The notes under the pieces are model-generated. The model worked only from the letters and a program-made list of their open reading frames with translations. It searched no databases and had not been told where the DNA came from. DNA of 64,000 nt from Actinomyces sp. Marseille-P3109 (GTDB lineage: Bacteria; Actinomycetota; Actinomycetes; Actinomycetales; Actinomycetaceae), in NCBI RefSeq assembly GCF_900323545.1, contig NZ_OOHN01000008.1, forward strand, positions 2,056,609 to 2,120,608, given 5' to 3'. Both the position numbers and the translations under genes were made by a program. Shown here one piece after another: positions 17,020 to 24,895 of this stretch. Every line of letters begins with the position of its first letter. Positions within the stretch are counted from its first letter, which is position 1.

Positions 17020-18642
17020 TTACTTCCCAGCGTTGTCGCTCACCCGGATCGAGGCCCGCAGATCACGCCACGAGGTGTAGAAGCCCCCGCCGGCATTGAC
17101 CCCGACCCCCACCGTCACCGCGATGAGAGAGGCCGCCACCATCACCACCGCGAAGCGTCCCACGATCGCACCGCCCAGCCGCAACGGTGACGGCTTGCCG
17201 CCGTCGCGCCGTCGGCCCCAACGGGGAGCCCAGACCAGGGCGGTACCGACCGCGGCCAGCGACGCCACCAGGGCCACAATGATGGTGCCCAGGCCGTTGA
17301 GTTCGAAGGGCGAGGCGCGCATCGGCGAGACGGACCCCACCGTGCGCTGGTCCTTGGGCGTTTCCGTCAAGGGCTTGACGCCGTCGGCGGTCGCCTTGGC
17401 CCATGTATCGCCCTCGGGCGCAGGCAGTCCGGCCGCGGCGAAGACCGCCGGATCCGATCCCCACCAGGTCAGCAGCGCCGGGAAGTGGCCGCTCCACAGG
17501 ACCCAGGAGTGCCCGCCCTGACGCGGGGTATCGATGGTCACCGAGTCCGGCTCCTTCACCGCGTCCTCCATGAGCCAGGCCGTGCGGGCGGCGCCGTAGG
17601 CATCGTCCTGGGTTCCCATCACGTAGAAGCGCAGGCCGTCGGGAGTGCGCTGCTCCAGCAGGGCGGACAGGGCGTTCTGCGCCTGCAGCTGCTGGCCGCC
17701 GTGTGCGAGGGCGCCCTCAGTGGGGCGGTTGTAGGAGGACATGACGCCCACCGAACCGAAGCGCTGAGGGACGTCGAAGGCGGTGCGGGCAGCGCAGTAG
17801 GCGCCGGCCGAGATCCCCATGAGCATCCAGCCGGCCCGCTGCGTGGTCACGTTGGGGAAGCTGGCCTGGATCATGCGGGGGATCTCCTCGGCGGTCCAGG
17901 TCTCCACAGCCGGGCGGCCTGCGATGTTGACGCAGTCGTGCTGGCTGCCGTCCACATTGACCGAGGGGAACACCATGATCGACGGCGGGATGCGCCCGGC
18001 GTCGATCGCCTCCTGGAGCCGCTTGGGCGAGGCTATGCCCGACACCAGGGACTCCGGGTCGCCGACCCAACCGTGGATGCCCTCGATGACGTTGTAGGTG
18101 CGACCGTCGTCGGGCCGATAGTCGGCGGGGAGGACCACGCGCACCGGCAGGGTGATGCCGCTGACCGGACCGGTCCAGGTGCCCTTCTGCGAGCCGTCAC
18201 CGGCGTCCTGGAGGGAGGCCTTCCAGGCCGAGGCCGGGACGGAGTCGTAGACGGAGGCGTCCGGCAGCGGCGTGACGCGCGAGGTGCCCTGAGTGCGCGG
18301 GGCGGCGGCCTCGATGACGTCGCCGAGGGTTCGCACGTAGTGCATGGGGCGGTTGATGAGCAGGCCGCCGAGCACGACGACGAGCAGCACCGGCACACTC
18401 ACCATGACGGCGCGCGCCGTGTAGCGGCCGGTGGCGCGCAGCACCGTGCGGGCCGTGGGGCGGGTGGGGCCGTCAGCGGGCTTCTCCCGCGTGGCGGCCG
18501 GCAGGGTCCGGGGCAGGAGCACTGCGGCGACGACGGCGGTCAGGACGGACAGGACCAGCACGACCAGGATCGTCCTGGAACTGGTCAGGTCGATACCACG
18601 CAAGAGGCTCACGCCCACAAAGGATGGCACTACCTGCGTCAA
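17020..18642 (-). CDS. Membrane-anchored alpha/beta-hydrolase (esterase family)
   Basis: This 540-residue protein has two N-terminal membrane helices (about 15-40 and 65-90), an extracytoplasmic alpha/beta-hydrolase domain, and two C-terminal helices. The nucleophile elbow is MGISAGAYC (G-x-S-x-G with Ser as nucleophile). It is preceded by an esterase-D/mycolyltransferase-like region with VIEGIHGW and PPSIMVFPSVNVDGSQHDC, and the likely catalytic His is in GGHSWVLW. The family includes esterases and envelope acyltransferases; the substrate is unknown. The start chosen is TTG 18642, with GGGAGG 7 nt upstream, which places the first helix close to the N-terminus. Farther upstream codons have no ribosome site. 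Confidence 0.78.
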   Translation of the reverse strand: MTQVVPSFVGVSLLRGIDLTSSRTILVVLVLSVLTAVVAAVLLPRTLPAATREKPADGPTRPTARTVLRATGRYTARAVMVSVPVLLVVVLGGLLINRPMHYVRTLGDVIEAAAPRTQGTSRVTPLPDASVYDSVPASAWKASLQDAGDGSQKGTWTGPVSGITLPVRVVLPADYRPDDGRTYNVIEGIHGWVGDPESLVSGIASPKRLQEAIDAGRIPPSIMVFPSVNVDGSQHDCVNIAGRPAVETWTAEEIPRMIQASFPNVTTQRAGWMLMGISAGAYCAARTAFDVPQRFGSVGVMSSYNRPTEGALAHGGQQLQAQNALSALLEQRTPDGLRFYVMGTQDDAYGAARTAWLMEDAVKEPDSVTIDTPRQGGHSWVLWSGHFPALLTWWGSDPAVFAAAGLPAPEGDTWAKATADGVKPLTETPKDQRTVGSVSPMRASPFELNGLGTIIVALVASLAAVGTALVWAPRWGRRRDGGKPSPLRLGGAIVGRFAVVMVAASLIAVTVGVGVNAGGGFYTSWRDLRASIRVSDNAGK

Positions 18643-18939
18643 TGCCCATCCTCCCGAGGTAGTACAGAGACCGTGCAGTTCGTCTCCTCGCCTCCTCCGA
18701 GCGGTGGAGGAGCCTCCTTCAGCGGGACTGTCGACCCATGGCCGAGCGGTCAGTTGGTGGGCGGCCATGGTGCAGGAGGCCGATGACGTCAGCGCGGGCC
18801 TCGCAGGATCTGCCCCGCCCGGACCATCGGCCGCCACGGGCATACTCACGTCACGAGCCGTGCGGCGTCGCTACGACAGTCTGAGGAGATCGCTTAAGGG
18901 CCCGGAATAGATGTCACCCACTTGGGGCACTATCGGTTC

Positions 18940-20208
18940 ATGAGCTCCTCACCCGTCCTTCTTCCCCTCCTCCTGCTCCTCATCGGTCTGGCGATCGGGG
19001 TGGTCATCGGCTACATCGGAGCGATCTCCCGGCGCACCACGGTGGACCGCTCGGACCACGAGCAGGTGGCGCAGCTGCGGGCACAGGCCGCCCAGTGGCA
19101 GGCCCGGGCCGAGGAGCTGTCCTCGCGCACCCAGGTGGCCGAGGAGCGCGCCGAGCGGGACGGGTCCGTGCTGCGGGCCCTGGCGCCGGTGCGCAGCCAA
19201 CTCGAGCAGGTGGGGGCTCGGGTGGACTCCTTGGAGAAGCAGCGGGCCGAGCAGCACGCGGCCCTGGCTGAGCAACTTCGGGCAACCGCCCTGCGCGAGC
19301 GGGACCTGGCCCGCTCCACGGCCTCCCTGGAGGGCGCGCTGCGCTCGCGCTCAGCGCGCGGCATGTGGGGTGAGGTCGAACTGGCTCGCGTACTGGAGGC
19401 CTCCGGGATGATGCGACACGTCGACTTCTCCGAGCAGCGCACCATCGGGGCGCTGGTCCAGAGGCGCGGCGGCGCGGGGGCCTCGGCCGCCCTCGGTGAC
19501 GGTGCTGCCGGGAGGGCCCGGCCCGACGTCGTCGTCCACCTGCCCGGGGACGGTTACCTGGCCGTGGACGCCAAGGCGCCCATGGACTCCTACCTGGCGG
19601 CCACCGCCGTCCAGGGAGCCTCCCCGGAGGACGAGGACCGGCGCGGCGAGCTCCTGGCCGCTCACGCCAAGGCGCTGCGCGGGCACGTCGACCAGCTCGC
19701 CGCGCGCCGCTACGACCGGGCGCTGGGGGAATCACCCGAGCTCGTGGTGCTCTTCGTCCCGGCCGAGGCAGTGCTCTCAGCCGCCCTGGAGGCGGACCCC
19801 GCGCTTCTGGAGCACGCGTTGGGGCGCGGAGTCGCTCTGGCCTCGCCCGTGTCGCTGCTGACCCTGCTGCGCACCTGCGCCACGGCCTGGGCGCGCACCG
19901 CCGTCAACGACGACGCCCGCGAGCTGCTCGAGCTCGGCCGCACCCTCTACGAGCGGCTGGGGACAGTCGCCGGCCATCTCGATGCCCTGGGTGCGGCGCT
20001 GCGGCGCAGCGTCACCGCCTACAACAAGGCGGTCGGCTCCATGGAGAACCGGCTGCTGGTGACCGCCCGCTCCCTGGAGACCCTCGGAGAGCAGGTGGAC
20101 TCCCCCGCGCTCATCAGTGCCGACGCCGCCCAGGTGCGCACCTTCACCGCGCCCGAGCTCGCGGAGGGGATTAACGGTGAGGAGATCGGCACCGCCACCC
20201 ACCGGTAG
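18940..20208 (+). CDS. rmuC: DNA recombination protein RmuC homologue
   Basis: This 422-residue RmuC-family protein is thought to limit inverted-repeat recombination and has a nuclease-like fold. A single N-terminal membrane helix (PVLLPLLLLLIGLAIGVVIGY) is followed by a coiled coil rich in Gln/Glu/Arg (about 40-140). The conserved core has SARGMWGEVELARVLEASGM, RPDVVVHLPGDGYLAVDAK with its acidic and Lys residues, and ELVVLFVPAEAVLSAAL. ATG 18940 is the first Met before the helix; there is no strong ribosome site. It is divergent from the esterase gene. All family blocks are present. Confidence 0.92.
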   Translation: MSSSPVLLPLLLLLIGLAIGVVIGYIGAISRRTTVDRSDHEQVAQLRAQAAQWQARAEELSSRTQVAEERAERDGSVLRALAPVRSQLEQVGARVDSLEKQRAEQHAALAEQLRATALRERDLARSTASLEGALRSRSARGMWGEVELARVLEASGMMRHVDFSEQRTIGALVQRRGGAGASAALGDGAAGRARPDVVVHLPGDGYLAVDAKAPMDSYLAATAVQGASPEDEDRRGELLAAHAKALRGHVDQLAARRYDRALGESPELVVLFVPAEAVLSAALEADPALLEHALGRGVALASPVSLLTLLRTCATAWARTAVNDDARELLELGRTLYERLGTVAGHLDALGAALRRSVTAYNKAVGSMENRLLVTARSLETLGEQVDSPALISADAAQVRTFTAPELAEGINGEEIGTATHR

Positions 20209-20371
20209 GTAACACACGACACACAAGAAGTCCGTGACGATCAGTCGTTCCATGGCGTCTATCAGGGAGTGTTGCCGCTCGTCTCATGACTGGCTGGCAC
20301 GCTGTACAACCGTACCAACGTCCATATGAGACGTACTCTCGCCTCATCGGACACACTTGGAGGAAGACACC

Positions 20372-20629
20372 ATGCTGTCAATCATCGGAATGATCATCGC
20401 CGGCGCCGTCATCGGCGCCCTGGCTCGACTCATCATGCGGGGCGAGCAGAACATCTCGGTGCTGTGGACCATCGTACTGGGCGCCGTGGGCGCGCTCATC
20501 GGAAGCACAGTCGCCGGCTTCTTCGGTGTCGCCCACACCAACGGGATCGACTGGATCAGGTGGGCCCTGTCCATCGTCGCCGCCATCGTCGCGATCTCCA
20601 TCTACCTGGGCATCACCGGTAGGAAGTAG
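20372..20629 (+). CDS. GlsB/YeaQ/YmgE family stress-response membrane protein
   Basis: This 85-residue membrane protein has three hydrophobic segments: MLSIIGMIIAGAVIGALARL, WTIVLGAVGALIGSTVAGFF and WALSIVAAIVAISIYLGI. The Gly-rich first and second helices are the family signature. Members are induced by general and envelope stress, but the molecular role is not known. ATG 20372 follows GGAGGAAG at good spacing; an upstream in-frame codon at 20357 overlaps that ribosome site and is rejected. A strong terminator follows, so it is monocistronic, though it stands just before the Asp23 operon and probably shares its physiology. Confidence 0.9.
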   Translation: MLSIIGMIIAGAVIGALARLIMRGEQNISVLWTIVLGAVGALIGSTVAGFFGVAHTNGIDWIRWALSIVAAIVAISIYLGITGRK

Positions 20630-20643
20630 GCGCTCGGCGCCCC

Positions 20644-20690
20644 GAAGCGGGTTTCGTGGAGGCATTCATCGCCTCCTCGAAACCCGCTTC
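20644..20690 (+). terminator. Long hairpin after the GlsB-type gene
   Basis: GAAGCGGGTTTCGTGGAGGC and GCCTCCTCGAAACCCGCTTC form a 20-bp stem with one mismatch and a 7-nt loop, 14 nt after the stop. Confidence 0.88.
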
Positions 20691-20919
20691 GCCGTTTCTG
20701 TGACGCAAGCCATGGGTTGAGGGCGTGAGGATTCCCCGGCCGGCAGCGTCCTCCTATCAGCGCGGCAGTCATGACGGACAGCGAAAACAGTCAGTCACAA
20801 CGGCCAGTCACACGGGCCGGCCACGGAAACCACTGAGGCATCTTGACGGACCAGTTGCTGGCCCGCGCACTACCACATTCCGTCACTATCCATCTCACGG
20901 ATCAACGAAAGAGGCTCCA

Positions 20920-21396
20920 ATGAGCAACAACGCCATTCCCCAGACCGGCCAGCAGCGTGAGTACCACGAGCAGGTCGAGGAGAAGCAGACCCCTCGCGGC
21001 CCCCTCCAGACCTCGCACGGCGTGACCACCATCGACGAGAACGTCGTCGCCAAGATCGCCGGCATGGCCGCTCGTGAGGTGCCCGGCGTCTACGACATGG
21101 GCAACGCCGTGCGCCGCGCCTTCAGCGCGGTGACCGACCGCATCCCCAACGCCCAGACCAACGTCGCCGGCGGCATCAGCGTCCAGAAGGGCGAGACCCA
21201 GGCCGCCGTCGAGGTCACCGTGGTGGTCGAGTACGGCGTCTCCATCGTCGAGGTCGCCGACGCCATCCGCCGCAACATCATCGAGCAGATCGAGGGCACC
21301 ACCGGCCTGGAGGTCGTCGAGGTCAACATCAACGTCACCGACGTCCACCTGCCGGACGAGGACTCCGACGCAGCCGACGCCGCCGACCTCAAGTGA
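20920..21396 (+). CDS. Asp23/Gls24 family envelope stress protein
   Basis: This 158-residue member is the most canonical Asp23-family protein of the operon. It has GVTTIDENVVAKIAGMAARE, then VPGVYDMG, an IPNAQTNVAGGI loop, AAVEVTVVVEYGVSIVEVAD, RNIIEQIEGTTGLEVVEVNI and an acidic tail (DEDSDAADAAD). In Firmicutes, Asp23 is bound to the membrane by AmaP and protects the envelope; the same arrangement is likely here. ATG 20920 follows GAAAGAGG. Upstream there is a 220-bp interval with a TTGACG-like -35 at about 20842, then the first gene of a tightly packed eight-gene operon ending in a strong terminator at 24832. Confidence 0.93.
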   Translation: MSNNAIPQTGQQREYHEQVEEKQTPRGPLQTSHGVTTIDENVVAKIAGMAAREVPGVYDMGNAVRRAFSAVTDRIPNAQTNVAGGISVQKGETQAAVEVTVVVEYGVSIVEVADAIRRNIIEQIEGTTGLEVVEVNINVTDVHLPDEDSDAADAADLK

Positions 21397-21428
21397 TCCG
21401 TCCCGACGCCCTGATCTGAGGAGCTCTC

Positions 21429-21605
21429 ATGAAGACAACGTACCTGGCCCTCCTGGTGGGCCTGTTCCTTGGAAGCATTCTCGCCTTCGGCTCCTTCGCC
21501 GACTTCGTCCTGGTGGCCCTGTGCGGCCTGGCCGGATTGGCGGTGGGCCTCTACCTGGAGGGCCGGGTCGATGTCCGAAGCATCCTGGATCGGCGAAGGA
21601 AGTGA
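21429..21605 (+). CDS. Small membrane protein of the Asp23 operon (DUF2273-like)
   Basis: This 58-residue frame starts at ATG 21429 with GAGGAG about 6 nt upstream, and ends TGA 2 nt before the next gene. Two hydrophobic segments are joined by a short turn: TYLALLVGLFLGSILAFGSF and FVLVALCGLAGLAVGLYL. The basic end is RSILDRRRK. Small two-helix proteins of this kind (DUF2273 type) commonly lie between Asp23 genes. They are thought to help anchor Asp23-family proteins at the membrane. Confidence 0.85.
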   Translation: MKTTYLALLVGLFLGSILAFGSFADFVLVALCGLAGLAVGLYLEGRVDVRSILDRRRK

Positions 21606-21607
21606 CG

Positions 21608-22024
21608 ATGGCGACCGCGACCCAGCCCGCCATCACGCAGCCGGGGCCCGCCCGGCATGAGGACTCCTCCCGGGAGCAGCGCGGCGTCACCACCATTCCG
21701 GCCCGAGTCGTCGCCCAGATCGCCGCCCAGGCCGCCTATGAGACCGGCAACGTCGGCTCCAACGCCGGAGGGCTCCTGGGAATCGGCACCCGCCGCAACT
21801 TCGAGTCCCGGCCCGAGGCCCAGTGCGAGCTCTACGGACAGGTCGCCGTCCTCCACCTCGACCTCGGCCTGGTCTTCCCCACGCCGCTGACCTCCGCCAT
21901 CGAGGACCTGCGCGCACACGTGCGCAGCCGCGTCGAGCACCTCACCGGGCTGAGCGTCGGCAAGATCGACCTCGAGATCTCCTGGCTCAATCCGAGCAGC
22001 CACGTCAGGAAGAGCCTGAAATGA
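21608..22024 (+). CDS. Second Asp23-like protein
   Basis: This 138-residue protein begins 2 nt after the small membrane protein gene, with GAAGGAAG just upstream. After a disordered start it has GVTTIPARVVAQIAAQAAYE, equivalent to the Asp23 opening helix, then a Gly-rich loop (GSNAGGLLGIG). AQCELYGQVAVLHLDLGLVF and VRSRVEHLTGLSVGKIDLEI follow. The VPGV motif is missing and the loop region differs, so it is a divergent paralogue that may pair with the canonical member. Its stop overlaps the next start (ATGA). Confidence 0.85.
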   Translation: MATATQPAITQPGPARHEDSSREQRGVTTIPARVVAQIAAQAAYETGNVGSNAGGLLGIGTRRNFESRPEAQCELYGQVAVLHLDLGLVFPTPLTSAIEDLRAHVRSRVEHLTGLSVGKIDLEISWLNPSSHVRKSLK

Positions 22025-22569
22025 GAGCACCCGTCCAGAAACTCATTCGTCGCCCGTCCCGCAGCATACCCAGCATCATCCTGGCGCTGCTGCTGCTCAC
22101 CGCCGGAGGCCTGGGGGCCTGGCTGCTGGGGCACCGGATCGTGAGCGGCACCTGGCCAGACCGGGCCGTCACCACGCTCGACGCCATCGGATCCGCCACC
22201 CTCGGATCCGTCGCAGTGCTCATCATCGCCGGGATCGTCGCCGTATGCGGCCTGGTCATGATCCTCATGGCCCTATGGCCGGGGGTCCCCGAGCGCGTCG
22301 AGATCCTCCCCGACGCCGTCCCCGGCCAGACCGCGGTGACGCGCCGGGACCTGGCCGGCCTGGTGAGGACCCAGGTCGAGCAGGTCGACGGCGTCCACTC
22401 CGTCACCGTCACCGCCCGTCGCTCACGAGTCGACGTCGTCGTGCTCAGCGTCCTGGACGACCTCGCCCCGGTGCGTGAAGCCGCCCGTAAGAAGGCCGAT
22501 GAGGCCCTGGACGCGCTCAAGCCCGTGGGCATCACACGCAGCCGCGTGCGGATCCGGCACACGAGCTGA
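22021..22569 (+). CDS. DUF6286-type membrane protein of the Asp23 operon
   Basis: This 182-residue protein overlaps the preceding stop by 4 nt. Two membrane helices (IILALLLLTAGGLGAWLLG and VAVLIIAGIVAVCGLVMILM) flank a short external loop. A cytoplasmic C-terminal domain with VRTQVEQVDGVHSVTVTARR and KKADEALDALKP has an Asp23/AmaP-like alternation of strands and helices. Proteins of this DUF6286 type occur in actinobacterial Asp23 clusters and are likely membrane partners of the soluble Asp23 proteins. Confidence 0.82.
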   Translation: MRAPVQKLIRRPSRSIPSIILALLLLTAGGLGAWLLGHRIVSGTWPDRAVTTLDAIGSATLGSVAVLIIAGIVAVCGLVMILMALWPGVPERVEILPDAVPGQTAVTRRDLAGLVRTQVEQVDGVHSVTVTARRSRVDVVVLSVLDDLAPVREAARKKADEALDALKPVGITRSRVRIRHTS

Positions 22570-22582
22570 AAGGGAAAACACT

Positions 22583-23230
22583 ATGCGCTCAGTATCTGGC
22601 GTCCTCAACAGGACGGCCCTGGCCGGCTGCGGACTTCTCATCGCGGCAGCGGCGTCCTGGCTGCTGGCCTCCGGCCTCGACACCGGTCGGTCCTGGCCCG
22701 ACGTCGCCCCGTTCCTGGCCACTGCGCAGGACCGGGTGGACAGCGTCATCACGGCCCAGGCGCACTGGCTCCTGCCGACCGCCGCGCTGGCGTCAGTCCT
22801 CGCCATCATCGCCGGGCTGGCCCTCCTCGCCATGCAGGTCCCCCGCAAGGCGGCCGCCTCGCCCCTGAGGTTCAGCGACTCCGAGGGCGTCCTGCTGGCC
22901 ACCGTCAGCCCCGACGTCCTGGCACAGGCCCTGTCCGAGCGAGCCCAGGACGTCCCCGGGGTGGAGCGGTGCACTGTGTGGGTCACCGGCTCACCGAGCA
23001 GCCTGTGGGTCCAAGCGACCACCACCGTGTCCCAGGGCAGCGAGGTCGAGTGGGCCGTCGCCGATCTCAGGCGCCGGCTCGAGGATGACGTGACCACGTC
23101 CCTGGGCACGCGCCCCAGGCAAATCGACACCCTGGTGCACCTGGAGCGATCCTCGACCTCGCGCAACGTCTCACAGACCGTCACAGGGCGACACGCACCC
23201 GAGAGCACCGGGGATGGCGATGACGCATGA
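22583..23230 (+). CDS. AmaP-like membrane protein
   Basis: This 215-residue protein has two membrane helices (ALAGCGLLIAAAASWLLASG and LLPTAALASVLAIIAGLALL) and a soluble tail with VSPDVLAQALSERAQDVPGV and SSLWVQATTTVSQGSEVEWA. This matches the layout of AmaP (alkaline-shock anchor) proteins, two helices with a conserved turn followed by a cytoplasmic domain that binds Asp23. ATG 22583 has AAAGGGA upstream. Its end overlaps the sigma-factor start by 17 nt. Sequence identity to AmaP is not obvious; the assignment rests on layout and operon position. Confidence 0.78.
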   Translation: MRSVSGVLNRTALAGCGLLIAAAASWLLASGLDTGRSWPDVAPFLATAQDRVDSVITAQAHWLLPTAALASVLAIIAGLALLAMQVPRKAAASPLRFSDSEGVLLATVSPDVLAQALSERAQDVPGVERCTVWVTGSPSSLWVQATTTVSQGSEVEWAVADLRRRLEDDVTTSLGTRPRQIDTLVHLERSSTSRNVSQTVTGRHAPESTGDGDDA

Positions 23231-23876
23231 GAAGCAGGACGAGGCAGTGCCGGCGCCTCGCCCGCGTCCACATCAAGCCGCACAACCGAGCGCTCCGCCC
23301 GCTCCGTCCCATGACAGGGACCGCTACCTGGTCCTGCGTGCCCAGGATGGAGACATCAACGCCTTCGAACAGCTCGTCGAGCGTTACCAGGGGCGCCTGT
23401 TCCGCACCGCCTACATGATCGTGCGGAACCGTCACGACAGTGAGGACATCGTCCAGGAAACCCTCATCCAGGCCTGGCGCAGTCTTCACCTGGTCAGGGA
23501 GCCTGACGCCTTTCGGGGCTGGCTCATGCGGATCTGCACCAACAAAGCCACCAGCATGACGCGCAAGCGCCAGCGCCGAGCCACCGACCCCTACGACGCC
23601 GAGAGTCTCGAGACCGCGAGCGCCATGGCGGAGACGACGTCGAACAGCACCGCTGACCCGGCCGAGTCCAATGAGGTCAATGCCCAGATCGAGGCACTGG
23701 CCGGCCTGCTGGCCTCCGTGCGGCCCGAGCTGCGCATCGTCTGGGTGCTCCGAGAGGTCGACGACATGTCCTACGAGGAGATCGCCCAGACCCTGAACCT
23801 CACCGAGTCCACCGTCCGCGGGAGACTGGCACGCGCCCGCTCTCTCGTCATGCGCCAGATGAAGGAGTGGGCATGA
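23214..23876 (+). CDS. ECF-type RNA polymerase sigma factor
   Basis: This 220-residue sigma-70-family ECF factor has a Pro-rich leader of about 35 residues. Region 2 follows (DINAFEQLVERYQGRLFRTA, then RHDSEDIVQETLIQAWRSL), where the DxxQE-type motif contacts core polymerase and the -10 element. After a 40-residue linker comes region 4 (VLREVDDMSYEEIAQTLNLT, ESTVRGRLARARSLV), a helix-turn-helix for the -35 element. It overlaps the preceding gene by 17 nt and the next by 4 nt, so it is fully embedded in the Asp23 operon. That implies that the operon, or a wider envelope regulon, is under its control. ATG 23214 or 23220 could start it. Confidence 0.92.
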   Translation: MAMTHEKQDEAVPAPRPRPHQAAQPSAPPAPSHDRDRYLVLRAQDGDINAFEQLVERYQGRLFRTAYMIVRNRHDSEDIVQETLIQAWRSLHLVREPDAFRGWLMRICTNKATSMTRKRQRRATDPYDAESLETASAMAETTSNSTADPAESNEVNAQIEALAGLLASVRPELRIVWVLREVDDMSYEEIAQTLNLTESTVRGRLARARSLVMRQMKEWA

Positions 23877-24421
23877 GCACTGCCAACCAGCTCTCACGCA
23901 GCGCCCGACGCTCGACGGCGTCGGACAGGTCATTCGCCCGGTCTCATGAGCAGGACGACGCGGACACGCGGGAGTACCTGCGACTGATCGCCTCCCTCCA
24001 CGAGGAGTGGGACCAGCTGGAGTCTCAGGCGAGCACCTCGGTCATGCCGCAGCGCCACCTGATGGACGCCGTCCTCGCCGAGACCCGTCACGGCGCCCAG
24101 GTGCAGATGCCGGCAACCGACCTGGGACCCTACAGCATGTCCGAGTTCTCGCTGCGGGCACTCATCCGACGAACCGTGGACTCCGTGCCCGGCGCGCGCG
24201 CCCTACGATCCTCCTTCGAACACGGGCCCTCGGATAAGGACCACCGTGGGCTGGGGGTTCCGGAGACCATCTCCTGCCGGATCTCCGCCCACGTCACCAC
24301 GGACAGCCTGCCGCAGCTCGCCCAGCGGGTCCGCGACGCCGTTCGAGGAGCCTGCTATGAGAACCTAGGGGTGTCCCCGACCGTCAACGTCCACATCGAG
24401 GATCTCCACGATGACGACTAG
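23873..24421 (+). CDS. Asp23-like protein with an anti-sigma-position N-terminal extension
   Basis: This 182-residue protein starts at ATGA overlapping the sigma-factor stop, with AAGGAG upstream, which is the usual place of an anti-sigma gene. The first 80 residues are charged and helical (TREYLRLIASLHEEWDQLES). The rest follows Asp23-family spacing: YSMSEFSLRALIRRTVDSVP with GARALR, then ISCRISAHVTTDSLPQLAQR, VRDAVRGACYENLG and VSPTVNVHIEDL. No zinc-binding HxxxCxxC anti-sigma motif and no membrane helix is present. I infer that it links the sigma factor to the Asp23 machinery, perhaps as a regulator. Confidence 0.72.
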   Translation: MSTANQLSRSARRSTASDRSFARSHEQDDADTREYLRLIASLHEEWDQLESQASTSVMPQRHLMDAVLAETRHGAQVQMPATDLGPYSMSEFSLRALIRRTVDSVPGARALRSSFEHGPSDKDHRGLGVPETISCRISAHVTTDSLPQLAQRVRDAVRGACYENLGVSPTVNVHIEDLHDDD

Positions 24422-24782
24422 CCTCTCAGCAGCCGAGCTGGCCAACCTGGTCACTGCTGTCCCCGGCGTACGAGGAATCGAGCCGGGGATCGGCAGCACG
24501 TTGAGGGCGATCGGCAGCCGCATCCGGCAGCAGGACCCTCGTCAGGCCCGCTTCGGAGTCGTCGTCGAGGCGGGTTCGCACAGGGCCGTCATCGAGATCG
24601 GTATCGACGGCTCACGGCCCGTCAAGGAGATCGTGCGCGACGTCCAGGAGACCATCATCCGGGCCCTGTCGGAGGCGGGCGAGCACGACGACGCCTCCGA
24701 GACACGCCAGGACTCCGACTCCTCCGGCGTCGGAAACCGGAACACGCCCCAGGTCACGGTGCGGGTGCAGTCCTTGCTGTAG
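24411..24782 (+). CDS. Fourth Asp23-like protein, last gene of the operon
   Basis: This 123-residue protein overlaps the preceding gene by 11 nt and has GAGGATC upstream. The core has LANLVTAVPGVRGIEPGIGS, RQARFGVVVEAGSHRAVIEI and VKEIVRDVQETIIRALSEAG, the typical Asp23 order. Then comes a Ser/Asp-rich linker and a final strand (NTPQVTVRVQSLL). The usual GVT(T/V)I opening is missing, so it is a shortened variant. A strong terminator lies 50 nt after its stop and ends the operon. Confidence 0.8.
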   Translation: MTTSLSAAELANLVTAVPGVRGIEPGIGSTLRAIGSRIRQQDPRQARFGVVVEAGSHRAVIEIGIDGSRPVKEIVRDVQETIIRALSEAGEHDDASETRQDSDSSGVGNRNTPQVTVRVQSLL

Positions 24783-24831
24783 GCGCCCGATCCTGAGCGG
24801 TTCCCCGCCCTCGTGCAGGTTCCAGTACGAG

Positions 24832-24874
24832 CCGACGTCGGGCCACCGGCAGCTGGCCGGTGGCCCGACGTCGG
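24832..24874. terminator. Bidirectional 19-bp hairpin between convergent genes
   Basis: CCGACGTCGGGCCACCGGC (24832-24850) and its exact complement (24856-24874) are separated by AGCTG. It lies between the converging Asp23 operon and the lysP-like gene and can serve both. Confidence 0.9.
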
Positions 24875-24895
24875 ATAGGTGGAGGAGGGCTCGAC

